A DNA stretch of 64,000 nt, taken from assembly GCF_028554725.1 (NCBI RefSeq), contig NC_071671.1, positions 61,491,001 through 61,555,000 of the forward strand, in the 5' to 3' direction. The DNA comes from Zeugodacus cucurbitae. Taxonomy: Eukaryota > Arthropoda > Insecta > Diptera > Tephritidae. Positions 45,516 to 55,269 of this stretch are shown here, one piece after another. How positions within the stretch are numbered: the first letter of the stretch is position 1; every line of letters begins with the position of its first letter. A program made the translations under genes and the position numbers. The notes beneath the pieces were generated by a model, which saw only the letters and a program-made list of their open reading frames with translations, had not been told where the DNA came from and searched no databases.

Positions 45516-48500
45516 TTACGCACAATCACAGTCCTGCAGCGTCGTGCGATCATTGTGACTCTTCAGCGCAAGCGTGGGCGACACTAACGGCTGTTGTTTG
45601 GTTGGCAGCGCATTCGCTTTGGTTTTAGACTTCGCTTTCTTCGTCTTCTTCTTCTTCTTCGCATTGCGGCAACAGCACCACCACGCAATGACTGGAGAGA
45701 TAAATATAGAGTGGAAATAAAATTAATTTAATTATTTTAATCGTTTTTAACGTTACTTACCGAGCACAGCCAATGCCACTGCCACTGCAATCGCCCACCA
45801 ACGCCAATTGAGCGCTTTGACAAGTTCAGCCTCTGCTTTACAGCTATGAAATGTCGTTGAATTGACAGTTTGATTGTATGGATCCGGGCATTTGTTGTCA
45901 TCAAGGTCTTCTATTTATAGATTTCGAAAAATAGATAAAAATGAAACAATTAAATAGGTTTTTGTTGGAGTGAGACAAAATATATGAAACAACAATAAAT
46001 ATACAAAAACAAATTAAATTTTATGAATGATGTGTATGCATGTGAACATATATATATATATATATTTGGCGTAGGAACCGCTTTAAGCGATTATAGCCGA
46101 ATCCACCAGAGCGCGCCACTCATTCCTCCTTTTTGCTTTTTGGCGCCAACTGGAAACACCAAGTGAAGCCAGGTCACTTTGCACTTGGTCTTTCCACCGG
46201 AGTGGAGGTCGTCCTCTTCCGCGGCTTCCTCCAGCGGGTACTGCATCGAATACTTTCAGAGCTGGAGTGTTTTCTTCCATCCGTACAACATGACCTAGCC
46301 AGCGTAGCCGCTGTCTTTTTATTCGCTGAACTATGTCAATGTCGTCGTATAAATCGTACAGCTCATCGTTCCATCGTCTGCGGTATTCGCCGTTGCCAAT
46401 GTTTAGAGGACCATAAATCTTGCGCAAAACCTTTCTCTCGAAAACCCCAAGAGTCGTCTCATCGGATGTTGTCATCGTCCACGCTTCAGCGCCATACATC
46501 AGGACGGGAATAATGAGCGACTTATAGAGTTTGATTTTGGTTCGTCGAGAGAGGACTTTACTTTTCAATTGCCTACTCAGTCCAAAGTAGCACCTGTTGG
46601 CAAGAGTGATTCTGCGTTGGATTTCAAGGCTGACATTGTTGGTGTTGTTAATGCTGGTTCCCAGATAAACGAAATTATCTACAACTTCAAAGTTATGACT
46701 GTCAACAGTGACGTGGGAGCCAAGACGCGAGTGCGCTGACTGTTTGTTTGATGACAGGAGATATTTCGTCTTGTCCTCATTCACCACCAGACCCATACGC
46801 TTCGCTTCTTTATCTAGTCTGGAAAACGCAGAACAAACGGCGCGGTTGTTGCTTCCGATGATATCAATATCATCGGCATACGCCAGGAGCTGTACACTCT
46901 TGTAGAAGATTGTACCCTCTCTATTTAGTTCTGCAGCTCGTATTATTTTTTCCAGCAATAGATTGAAGAAGTCGCACGATAGTGAGTCACCCTGTCTGAA
47001 GCCTCGTTTGGTATCGAACGGCTCGGAGAGGTCCTTCCCGATCCTGACGGAGCTTATGGTGTTGCTCAACGTCAGCTTACATAGCCGTATTAGTTTTGCA
47101 GGGATACCAAATTCAGACATCGCGGCATAAAGGCAGCTCCTTTTCGTGCTATCGAAGGCAGCTTTAAAATCGATAAAAAGATGGTGGGTATCGATTCTTC
47201 TCTCTCGGGTCTTTTCCAAGATTTGGCGCATGGTGAATATCTGGTCCATTGTAGATTTTCCAGGTCTAAAGCCACACTGATAAGGTCCAATCAGTTCGTT
47301 GACGGTGGGCTTTAGTCTTTCACACAATACGCTCGACAAAACCTTATATGCGATATTGAGGAGACTTATACCACGGTAGTTGGCGCAGATTGTGGGGTCT
47401 CCCTTCTTGTGGATTGGGCAGAGCACACTAAGATTCCAATCGTCAGGCATGCTTTCTTCCGACCATATTCTACAAAGAAGCTGATGCATGCACCTTATCA
47501 GTTCTTCGCCGCCGTATTTGAATAGCTCGGCCGGTAATCCATCGGCCCCCGCCGCTTTGTTGTTCTTCAAGCGGGTAATTGCTATTCGAATTTCTTCATG
47601 GTCGGGTAATGGAACATCTATTCCATCGTCATCGATTGGGGAATCGGGTTCGCCATCTCCCGGTGTTGTACTTTCACTGCCATTGAGCAGGTCGGAGAAG
47701 TGTTCCCTCCATAATCCCAGTGTGCTCTGGACATCCGTTACCAGATTACCTTCTCGGTCCCTACATGATAATGCTCCGGTCTTGAAACCTTCTGTTAATC
47801 GCCTCATCTTTTCATAAAATTTTCGAGCATTACCCATGTCGGCCAGCTTTTCAAGCTTTTCATACTCACGCATTTCGGCCTCTTTCTTTTTACGTCTGCA
47901 AATGCGTCTCGCTTCCCTCTTCAGTTCTCGATATCTATCCCACCCCGAACGTGTTGTGGTCGATCGCAACGTTGCGAGGTAGGCAGTCTGTTTTCTCTCC
48001 ACTGCGGAACGACAATTCTCATCGTACCAACTGGTTTTTTGGCGTTGCCGGAGACCAATTGTTTCGGCTGCAGCGGTATGCAATGAGTTTGAGATGCCGT
48101 TCCACAGCTCCCTTATATCGAGATGCTGATGAGTGCTCTCCGAGAGCAGGAGTGCAAGTCGAGTAGAAAATCGTTCGGCTGTCGGTTGTGATTGCAGCTT
48201 TTCGACGTCGAACCTTCCTTGTGTTTGTTGACGGGCGTTCTTTGCTGCACAGAGGCGAGTGCGTATCTTTGCTGCTACTAGATAATGGTCCGAGTCAATG
48301 TTTGGTCCTCGGAGCGTACGCACGTCTAAAACACTGGAGACATGTCTTCCGTCTATCACAACGTGATCGATTTGATTGCGCGTGTTTCGATCAGGGGACA
48401 GCCACGTTGCTTGATGAATTTTTTTATGCTGGAATCTGGTACTACAGACAACCATATTTCGGGCCCCAGCGAAGTCGATCAGCCTCAGGCCGTTTGGCGA

Positions 48501-51500
48501 TGTTTCGTCATGGAGGCTGAATTTTCCGACTGTTGTGCCAAAGACACCTTCTTTACCCACCCTGGCGTTAAAATCGCCAAGCACGATTTTGACATCGTGG
48601 CGGGGGCAGCGCTCATAGATGCGTTCTAGGCGCTCATAGAAAGCATCTTTGGTCGCATCGTCCTTCTCTTCCGTTGGGGCGTGGGCGCAAATCAGCGATA
48701 TGTTGAAGAACCTCGCTTTGATGCGGATTGTGGCAAGACGTTCATCCACCGGGGTGAATGCCAGGACTCGGCGACGTAGTCTCTCTCCCACCACAAATCC
48801 AACACCGAATTTGCGCTCCTTTATATGGCCGCTGTAGTAGATGTCACAAGGACCCACCTTCTTCCGTCCTTGTCCCGTCCATCGCACTTCTTGGACGGCG
48901 GTGATGTCAGCCTTTAGTTGTATGAGGACATCAACCAGCTGGGCAGAGGCACCTTCCCAATTAAGAGTCCGGACATTCCAGGTGCATGCCCTCAAATCAT
49001 AGTCCTTTATACGTTTGCCGTGGTCGTCATCAAAAGGGGGGTTTCTCATCCGAGGCCTGTGTTTCTTATTCACTGGTTATTCGTTTTTATGTGGTGGGTC
49101 CCAAGCCCTACGCACAACCGCACAAGCGGGCTTCGCCTTCTCACTTTAGCTCGCCTCCAAACGGATGTCTGTTAGCTACCCAGGGGATACTTGGTCTAAA
49201 ACCGGAAGTCGTGAGCTGCTTGAGTCATATGCAAAAGAATCGTTCCTGGCCACTCCCAAGTGAATGGCAATCAGAAACTTTCCTCACTTGCGTGAACTTC
49301 TACATATGACCCCATCCCCCCATGTGAACATACATACATACATATTTATCAATATCGTTGTATGTGTGTGAGGTCTCTTTATTCAGCATTTCCTGAATGA
49401 ATGCAATAGAAAATTGTGCATCCTAAATGTATGCAAACCCATGGAAATGCTGAATAAATGCGCGATCTGTACACATGATCAAATCTGTTACATTTTTTGT
49501 ATGAATAACTTCCACTTACCTACAGATATCGGCACAAATTTCAAACTGGCACCAATATAACGTAAATAACGGCTCACTTGTTGGCGGGCACAATTACTAA
49601 TTTCTGTTTTCTGCAGATCTATTGATTTCAAGTTACACATATTGGCTAGTGAGTCCACGGTGAGATCGGTCAGCGGATTTAATGAGGCATTAATGTGCGA
49701 TAGTTCTGTAGAGAAAAAGAAAGTAGTTTCTGTTAAGTTCGTAAGGTGATAACAATGGTCACTCAATTGCAATTTTGAAACAAAAGCAATTATTTTGATA
49801 AGAATTAAAAATATATATATATAAATTCATTTTTAAATCATAATTTTCTGCTTAGATTACTTTAAGCAATTATATTATAGTTTTGGTTAAAATTTTCACT
49901 TATAATTGTAATATTTAATTTTAATATTATATACATATGTATGTATGTATATATGTACATTAGAGTGGGTCAATTTTTTTCTTGACAAAGCGGTTATCAA
50001 AATCGTAAACTACGATGAATTCTAAGAAAATTTGTCCAAGAAACCATGGGTCTAAAATGAAAATCGAGCTTCCGGTTTTTAACGAGAAACTTTCGTATAT
50101 TGTATTTTGTAAAAAAAAATCCAATTCCTATTCCACTGTCGATTGTTTGCATGTTTTGTAGATATCGAAGCTAATTTGCTCAAATTTGGTATGTGATGTT
50201 GTATTTAAGCAGAAAATTCGACAGTACAGAAATTTTTTATAGAGGGCGTGGCACTGCCCACTTATGAGTTCATATGTATATCTCTGGAACCACCTCACCG
50301 ATTTTTTTCAAATTCTGTATACGTATTACATTATGCCTATGTAATCGATATTTGGAAAAGTATCAAAAGCGGACAAAAACCACGCCCACCTGCCATATAA
50401 CGGTAATTTTTGAAAACACTAAAGATCAGAAATTTTAATAACTGTTGAAGGGAAACATCTAGAGTTTGGTATTCGGTGTTGTATTGCAGCCAGAAATCCG
50501 ACTATATGAAAATTTTGGCATGTCACCGCCCACTTTTGAGTGCATATGTAAATCTCTGGAACTACTTTATCGATTTCGTGTAAATTTGGTACACATTTTA
50601 AATTGTACCTAGTTAGGTGAGATTATGAAAATGATTAAAATTGGGTAAAAACTACGGCCCCCTCCCATATAACGGCATTTTTCTGTTTGTTTCTTTGATT
50701 TGCACTTGTTTTTTTTTTAATTTTATTTGTTTGCTATGATTTTATCAACTTCTCAGAGAAAGCAAAGCAACGCTGATGAATTACTAATAAAACAATTGTT
50801 TCCGAAACCATAGTTTTAAATTATTTTGATACAATATTACAGTTAGAAGTTTTTACTCAAGGAAGAAGTTTGTGCTTCTGATTTTCGCGATTATAACATT
50901 TTAAAGCAAAACTTAAGCTCCTTTTAATTATGGAGTCATCTCCTATAGCAATTAGTTCTTGTACTAATGATATTACATTATCAAATCTCTCGTAATCAAA
51001 TTTGGTGCATATGCCAGATCCAAATTTTAGTGCTTTTGGTTTGCCAAGTGATTTACACGAAGTAAACTTGCCAACTTGCCGCGATGTTTTAAATTTTTTT
51101 TTTTTTTTGTGTGATCGGTCTAAAAATAGAAATAAAATGTTTTCGTACGCATATTTTACTCCACAAGTGGCGGATGAATTGATTGAAATTTGCTCGAATA
51201 CATAAAATTTGACAATCCTGCACTTCCGGATCCACAAATTCCTCCACATATTCAAGGAACCGAGCGCTTTGTGCAACTGCTGACTAGCGTTTCAAGTCGA
51301 ACTATAGAAAAAAATCGTGATGGTGTTATGGCAGTCACGGTTGCAAGTCGAAACGCAACATCTAGGATGGAGAGCAAACAAGACCTTAAAACTAATTAAT
51401 TGCGAACTTTAGAAGTATATTATATTTTGTTTGGCCCTTAACAGTTAAGTTTTTGATATAAAATGAATTTGTTTACTGCAATACGGAAGATTAAAGCTAT

Positions 51501-53646
51501 TAAAGTTAGACCCATGGTTTCTTGGGCAAATTTTCTTAGAATTCATCGTAGTTTACGATTTTGATAACCGCTTGGTGCATTTTTTTTTTTTTTTTGCTCC
51601 ATACAAATTGACCCACCCTAATGTACATATATTTTTAATTATATAAATTTCAACATTTTATTTACTCACTTGGCAGTACACCGAAATCGGGCAAGTACTC
51701 TAAGCCACAATCGGCTATATTTAGATATTCCAGCGGTGCTTCTATTGGTGTTTGAAGAGCCTAAAAGAATAATAGTAGATGTTGTTATTAATATTTTATT
51801 GAATATGACTTTTTAAATGAATTTTTTGTTTGAGTATTAAAAATTAAAAAAAAAATAGTGTGAAATACTATTTAAGAATCATAAATAATTTAAAAAAAAA
51901 TATATTTTATATTAATAAATATGTATGTAAGTACTAACCTGCAGATCGCGCTCCAGATTAAAGAGCTCATTACCGTCAACGTAGAGATTTCGCAGCGAGG
52001 GTAATTGAAAAATATCCAAGGGTATTGAGACAAGCGCATTATTCGACAGATCGATCTCCTATTAGATTGAAAAGAAAAAATAGGAAAATGAATATCTTTC
52101 AAATAAAACTAAATTCACTAATTACTGGAACAAAATGTCAACACGCTAATAGCACTTATGTAATTAACAATTACAGCGCTGTTAGAGAGCACATGCAATG
52201 TTTGTATATAAGTAAGAACAATATATGTATATATGATAGAATTTATGTAAGCATGCACTTACCTCCAGCGATGTTAGTGGCGCAAATGTGCCCGGCTCCA
52301 CCGATTGTATCTTATTCTCATAGAGCACTAATATTTTAATGCTTGTGTAACGTTCAAATGAATTGGATTTGAGCTTTTTAATGCGATTGTATGCGAGATC
52401 CAGAATCTGTAATTAGGCGGGAAAGCAATTTTTTTTTTATTTATTGTAATTATACTGATAAGACGCACAAAATAAGTACACTTCCTGTACGGTTTGCGTG
52501 AGCAACAAAATTTAGAAAAAAATCACAATTCACGCTTGTGAGTGATTGTGTACTGGATGTACATGTGAATTTTGTAGTACTAACCTTGTAGGAACATTGT
52601 GAAGCCTTACAAATGAATTTTAAATTTTTATTATTTTCATTAAAATTAATTATTTAGTTAGGCGTTTATGATAAACATCAACATTCGATTTTTTTGATAC
52701 AAAAATTGTATACTTTTTGATTAAATATATACATATATTTTTTAAATATATGGGGTCGGTAAATTCATTTTCTATTTTTTTTTTTTTTTGTTTAATTCTA
52801 TTAAATTATTATATTTATTCTATTAATTTCATTAAATTTTATTAAATTTACAAGTACAACTTTTATCAACTAAAAATCGTTAAATTTTTCCAACGGGGTA
52901 TGCTTGCAGGAAATACGACTATACAAGCACAGCTCAAAAGAAAGTATAGGTGTATTACAGTATAGCCGCTTACGTATGTATATATGTACGATTTTTAGGA
53001 AATTATCGCGACTTCTTTTGTGTGTTCAATTAAAGTCAATTGAATTTTATTTCGCAGCAGACAGTCACCGGGCTCATGCATATATGGACAAATGTACACT
53101 TGCTGCACTGATGGGAGCAGGTTCCCATGGAAGAAGAAAAAAAACCACACACACGCGGACAATTACAATAAATCGGATAAACGCTGACGAATGAGTTTAA
53201 GCGAACTTTATCAAGCTACTTGACACCCTTGCAGATGCACAAAGGCGCAACGACACGCTGGCATTTGCATTTAAACAAACGTAAATTGCTAAAATTTAAA
53301 ATTCAACTTCAGTTCAAATAATTCACAAATGCTAAAGGTCGCGGCCGAGGTCAATTGATTTCAGAAACTCTTACATTTTTATTTAATTAATATTTTTTAA
53401 TATACTTTTTTTTTTAATTATAATAATTTTGTTTATCACTACACTCACCTCAACCGATGACTTCAGGTACTGCGGTACTTCTCTCAGATTCATTTCAAAG
53501 CAACGGATTTTGAGCATGCGCGACGGTCTCAAATACTGGCACTTGCGTTCGTCCTGCACTGCGCCAACATAACCGAACGGCATCATCATCTTGGTGTTGA
53601 TTGTGATAAAAGCCAGGAACGCTACAACAACCGCATGCAAGTCCAT
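45516..53646 (-). CDS. Type I membrane leucine-rich-repeat protein, copy B (354 aa)
   Basis: There are seven minus-strand exons: 53646-53449, 52406-52263, 52058-51939, 51760-51670, 49705-49520, 45910-45761 and 45691-45516. They join to 354 codons. Exons 2-6 have exactly the lengths of copy A. MDLHAVVVAFLAFITI is the signal peptide, and a further in-frame start upstream would spoil it. LRR units include LDLAYNRI, LVLYENKI, IDLSNNAL, LYVDGNEL and LNIADCGL. CPDPYNQTVNST and the membrane span WRWWAIAVAVALAVLG follow. The tail differs from copy A. It begins AWWCCCRN, a Cys cluster that could be palmitoylated, then a Lys-rich run KKKKKTKKAKSKTK from an expanded AAG tract. Intron 5 carries a full RTE element and intron 4 an inverted-repeat element, yet all splice sites are intact. 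It is probably functional, with a role as unknown as that of copy A. Confidence 0.88.
46051..49321 (-). mobile_element. Full-length RTE-type non-LTR retrotransposon in LRR-B intron 5
   Basis: This is a 3.27-kb element in the same orientation as the host gene. The perfect 11-bp target duplication ATGTGAACATA lies at 46040-46050 and 49322-49332. The 3' end (left side) is CGCTTTAAAG-like sequence then an (AT)n tail; the 5' leader is about 270 bp. It has one intact long reading frame. The perfect duplication and open frame point to a young and possibly still mobile copy. Two dead relatives are at 18022-18386 and 44029-44488. Confidence 0.95.
46083..49049 (-). CDS. RTE endonuclease-reverse transcriptase (988 aa)
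   Basis: The single protein drives target-primed reverse transcription. I take the ATG at 49049; the frame is open eight codons further to a GTG. The N-terminal third is an AP-type endonuclease with CTWNVRTL, AVQEVRWTG, VLGDFNARVG and SDHYLV. The reverse transcriptase follows with NNKAAGADGLPAELFK, YRGISLL, IDFKAAFDST, GFRQGDSLSC and the catalytic YADD in LLAYADDIDII. The C-terminal part has YGAEAWTM, FERKVLRKIYGP and RWLGHVVRM, typical of RTE-clade proteins that gene finders often mislabel as craniofacial development protein 2-like. No stops or frameshifts are seen, so it is predicted to be active. No separate ORF1 is visible, as expected for RTE. Confidence 0.93.
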   Translation of the reverse strand: MRNPPFDDDHGKRIKDYDLRACTWNVRTLNWEGASAQLVDVLIQLKADITAVQEVRWTGQGRKKVGPCDIYYSGHIKERKFGVGFVVGERLRRRVLAFTPVDERLATIRIKARFFNISLICAHAPTEEKDDATKDAFYERLERIYERCPRHDVKIVLGDFNARVGKEGVFGTTVGKFSLHDETSPNGLRLIDFAGARNMVVCSTRFQHKKIHQATWLSPDRNTRNQIDHVVIDGRHVSSVLDVRTLRGPNIDSDHYLVAAKIRTRLCAAKNARQQTQGRFDVEKLQSQPTAERFSTRLALLLSESTHQHLDIRELWNGISNSLHTAAAETIGLRQRQKTSWYDENCRSAVERKQTAYLATLRSTTTRSGWDRYRELKREARRICRRKKKEAEMREYEKLEKLADMGNARKFYEKMRRLTEGFKTGALSCRDREGNLVTDVQSTLGLWREHFSDLLNGSESTTPGDGEPDSPIDDDGIDVPLPDHEEIRIAITRLKNNKAAGADGLPAELFKYGGEELIRCMHQLLCRIWSEESMPDDWNLSVLCPIHKKGDPTICANYRGISLLNIAYKVLSSVLCERLKPTVNELIGPYQCGFRPGKSTMDQIFTMRQILEKTRERRIDTHHLFIDFKAAFDSTKRSCLYAAMSEFGIPAKLIRLCKLTLSNTISSVRIGKDLSEPFDTKRGFRQGDSLSCDFFNLLLEKIIRAAELNREGTIFYKSVQLLAYADDIDIIGSNNRAVCSAFSRLDKEAKRMGLVVNEDKTKYLLSSNKQSAHSRLGSHVTVDSHNFEVVDNFVYLGTSINNTNNVSLEIQRRITLANRCYFGLSRQLKSKVLSRRTKIKLYKSLIIPVLMYGAEAWTMTTSDETTLGVFERKVLRKIYGPLNIGNGEYRRRWNDELYDLYDDIDIVQRIKRQRLRWLGHVVRMEENTPALKVFDAVPAGGSRGRGRPPLRWKDQVQSDLASLGVSSWRQKAKRRNEWRALVDSAIIA
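49957..51620. mobile_element. Inverted-repeat DNA element in LRR-B intron 4 (1.66 kb)
   Basis: The ends are inverted copies over roughly 100 bp: AGAGTGGGTCAATTTTTTT with TTATCAAAATCGTAAACTAC on the left, and GTAGTTTACGATTTTGATAA through AAATTGACCCACCCT on the right. TA borders both ends. Two internal units of about 250 bp (50150-50410 and 50440-50690) repeat each other, sharing CACTGCCCACTTATGAG- and CCCATATAACGG-type blocks. A decayed coding region lies at about 51002-51399. The superfamily is not clear. Confidence 0.8.
51002..51399 (+). pseudogene. Decayed reading frame of the intron-4 DNA element
   Basis: Two plus-strand frames, 51002-51205 and 51190-51399, appear to be one protein broken by a frameshift. 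The first holds PDPNFSAFGLPSD, LPTCRDVLNFFF and FTPQVADELIEIC; the second holds PALPDPQIPPHIQG, ERFVQLLTSVSS and VASRNATSRM. The wording is reminiscent of unnamed proteins in arthropod transposons, but I cannot assign a domain. A poly-T run lies within it. A minus-strand frame of 139 codons covers the same bases and is taken as a shadow. Confidence 0.4.
52407..53448. other. LRR-B intron 1
   Basis: This intron of about 1 kb is AT-rich, with poly-T near 52780 and 53410. It is far longer than the 186-bp intron 1 of LRR-A. I see no element with defined ends, although the extra sequence suggests an old insertion. Confidence 0.4.
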
Positions 53647-54375
53647 ACTAAACGAGAATGATGGAACGAAAGAGTATGCAAGATTAGTAAAGAGTAAATG
53701 CAGAGCACGCAAAATATTGCAAGTTCATATGAAATGAAAAAAATTAAAAAAAAACACAACAAAAACGAAACACAAAAACAAATGCAGCGAAAACAAGAAA
53801 GGATTTTTTCGGTGGAGGACAAAGACCTCAACACCGCCGAAGCTTTGTCTGCACGCAAATGATGCAATAATGATTCATTGTGTCGTCTGCGGACTTCGCG
53901 CGAAATTTCATTGATTTAATGAATCTCAGAAGTATTCTCGCTGTCATACGATATACACGCGCTCATGTAATTGTATATCGACTAAATTAGTCTGTGCCAT
54001 TTATTAATCGTAATATACAATTGTATGTGCTCTCTTGATGCGGGTAAATCGGTCAAAGACTCTGCTCACATTATGTTGTTAAAGCATTTAGTGCTGGACA
54101 ATTCAAAGCGTGATGCTTATAAGTACATTTTAATAAAAATAAAAAGTAATTTTATTAATATTCTTTTATACCTTTAATTGTATGTATGTACATATATATA
54201 TCGTACAATAAATAGATTAACAACGTCGCCAAAGTGGATAATACGATTATGGAACAGACGATTCCCAAAAAATTTTTATCAGTGTAATAAAATTGATATT
54301 GGAAAAGTGTCTAGTCAAGTTTTCAATGGAAATGGAGGGGTTTTCATCATGGAAATGCGGAGCCTGTGGCCTCCA

Positions 54376-55035
54376 TTTTAAGAGCGCTATGTCTTACGTA
54401 GCGAAGAGGCTAATTTCTGGTTGAATGGCTTTATGAATAAGCGAAATATGTGTTATTGGACAGTCAGCAATCCAGCATCCGTACTCCATGAGTCAGCATT
54501 GCATTCCGAAAAAATTACGGTTTGGAGCGGTTTATGGGCCGGTGGCGTCATTGGGCCGAACTTCTTCAGTGATGATCAAGACCGACATGTTACTGTGAAT
54601 GGGAATCGCTCCGCTCCATGCGAACCGAATATTTTTGGTCCGCAAGTGGATGGCATGGACTTGGAATAACACAATCGATTTATAGATAACCAAATTTGGT
54701 GAATGTGAAATGGGCCAGTTAATTGGTCGCTTCGGTCGTGCGATTTGACGGCGTTAGATTTCCTCACAGGATGTCTACGTCAAGTCTATTGTCTATGCCA
54801 ACAAGCCAGCGACGATTGTTGAACTTCGTACGAATATCGAACGTAAAATTGCAGCAGTATCGGCCGATTTATGCTTGAAAATCGTTGAATATTGTTTCGC
54901 CGTCTGGACTTTTGCAAAAGAAATCAAGTTCCATACATAATGACATCAAATGTACTTTTACAGGAATAAAGAATTTCATTGATATCCCAGCCCGTTTGTG
55001 TTTTATTTGAAACTTTTGTAGCGCTCTTATTGAAA
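54376..55035 (+). mobile_element. Mariner-like transposase remnant, 5' half deleted
   Basis: TTAAGAGCGCTATG at the left and its inverted match TAGCGCTCTTATTG at the right are the probable ends. Just inside the left end the coding sequence starts abruptly at SEEANFWLNGF, then KITVWSGLWAGGVIGP and HVTVNGNRS. After a frame break, GPVNW..RSCDLTALDFL and VYANKPATIVELRTNIE follow. The helix-turn-helix half is missing. The element lies in the duplicated upstream region of LRR-B and is absent from the matching place near LRR-A, so it inserted after that duplication. Confidence 0.82.
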
Positions 55036-55269
55036 ACCGATTCCAGAACCGAATCTGTGAATCTATATGACCGGAGAGTGATAGTTTGGTTACTCTAAGG
55101 CCGATGTTTCTGGGATCGGTTCCATAAAATAGCAATAGCGAAATGAATCCTAATGGACAAGGCGCGATCTACAAGATCTTGTTAAACCCCTTACAAAAGG
55201 AACCCTAACACTGAAAGTTTAAAAGGCATTTGTTTCTCTAATTAAAGCTAACAATCGATTCATTCGACA

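Noticed and set aside
46133..46513. Plus-strand frames across 46.1-49.3 kb
   Set aside because: They are shadows of the 988-codon RTE protein on the minus strand.
50857..51276. Minus-strand frame of 139 codons in the LRR-B intron 4 element
   Set aside because: It has a non-ATG start and a Lys run from poly-T, and it overlaps a plus-strand frame pair with better peptide character.
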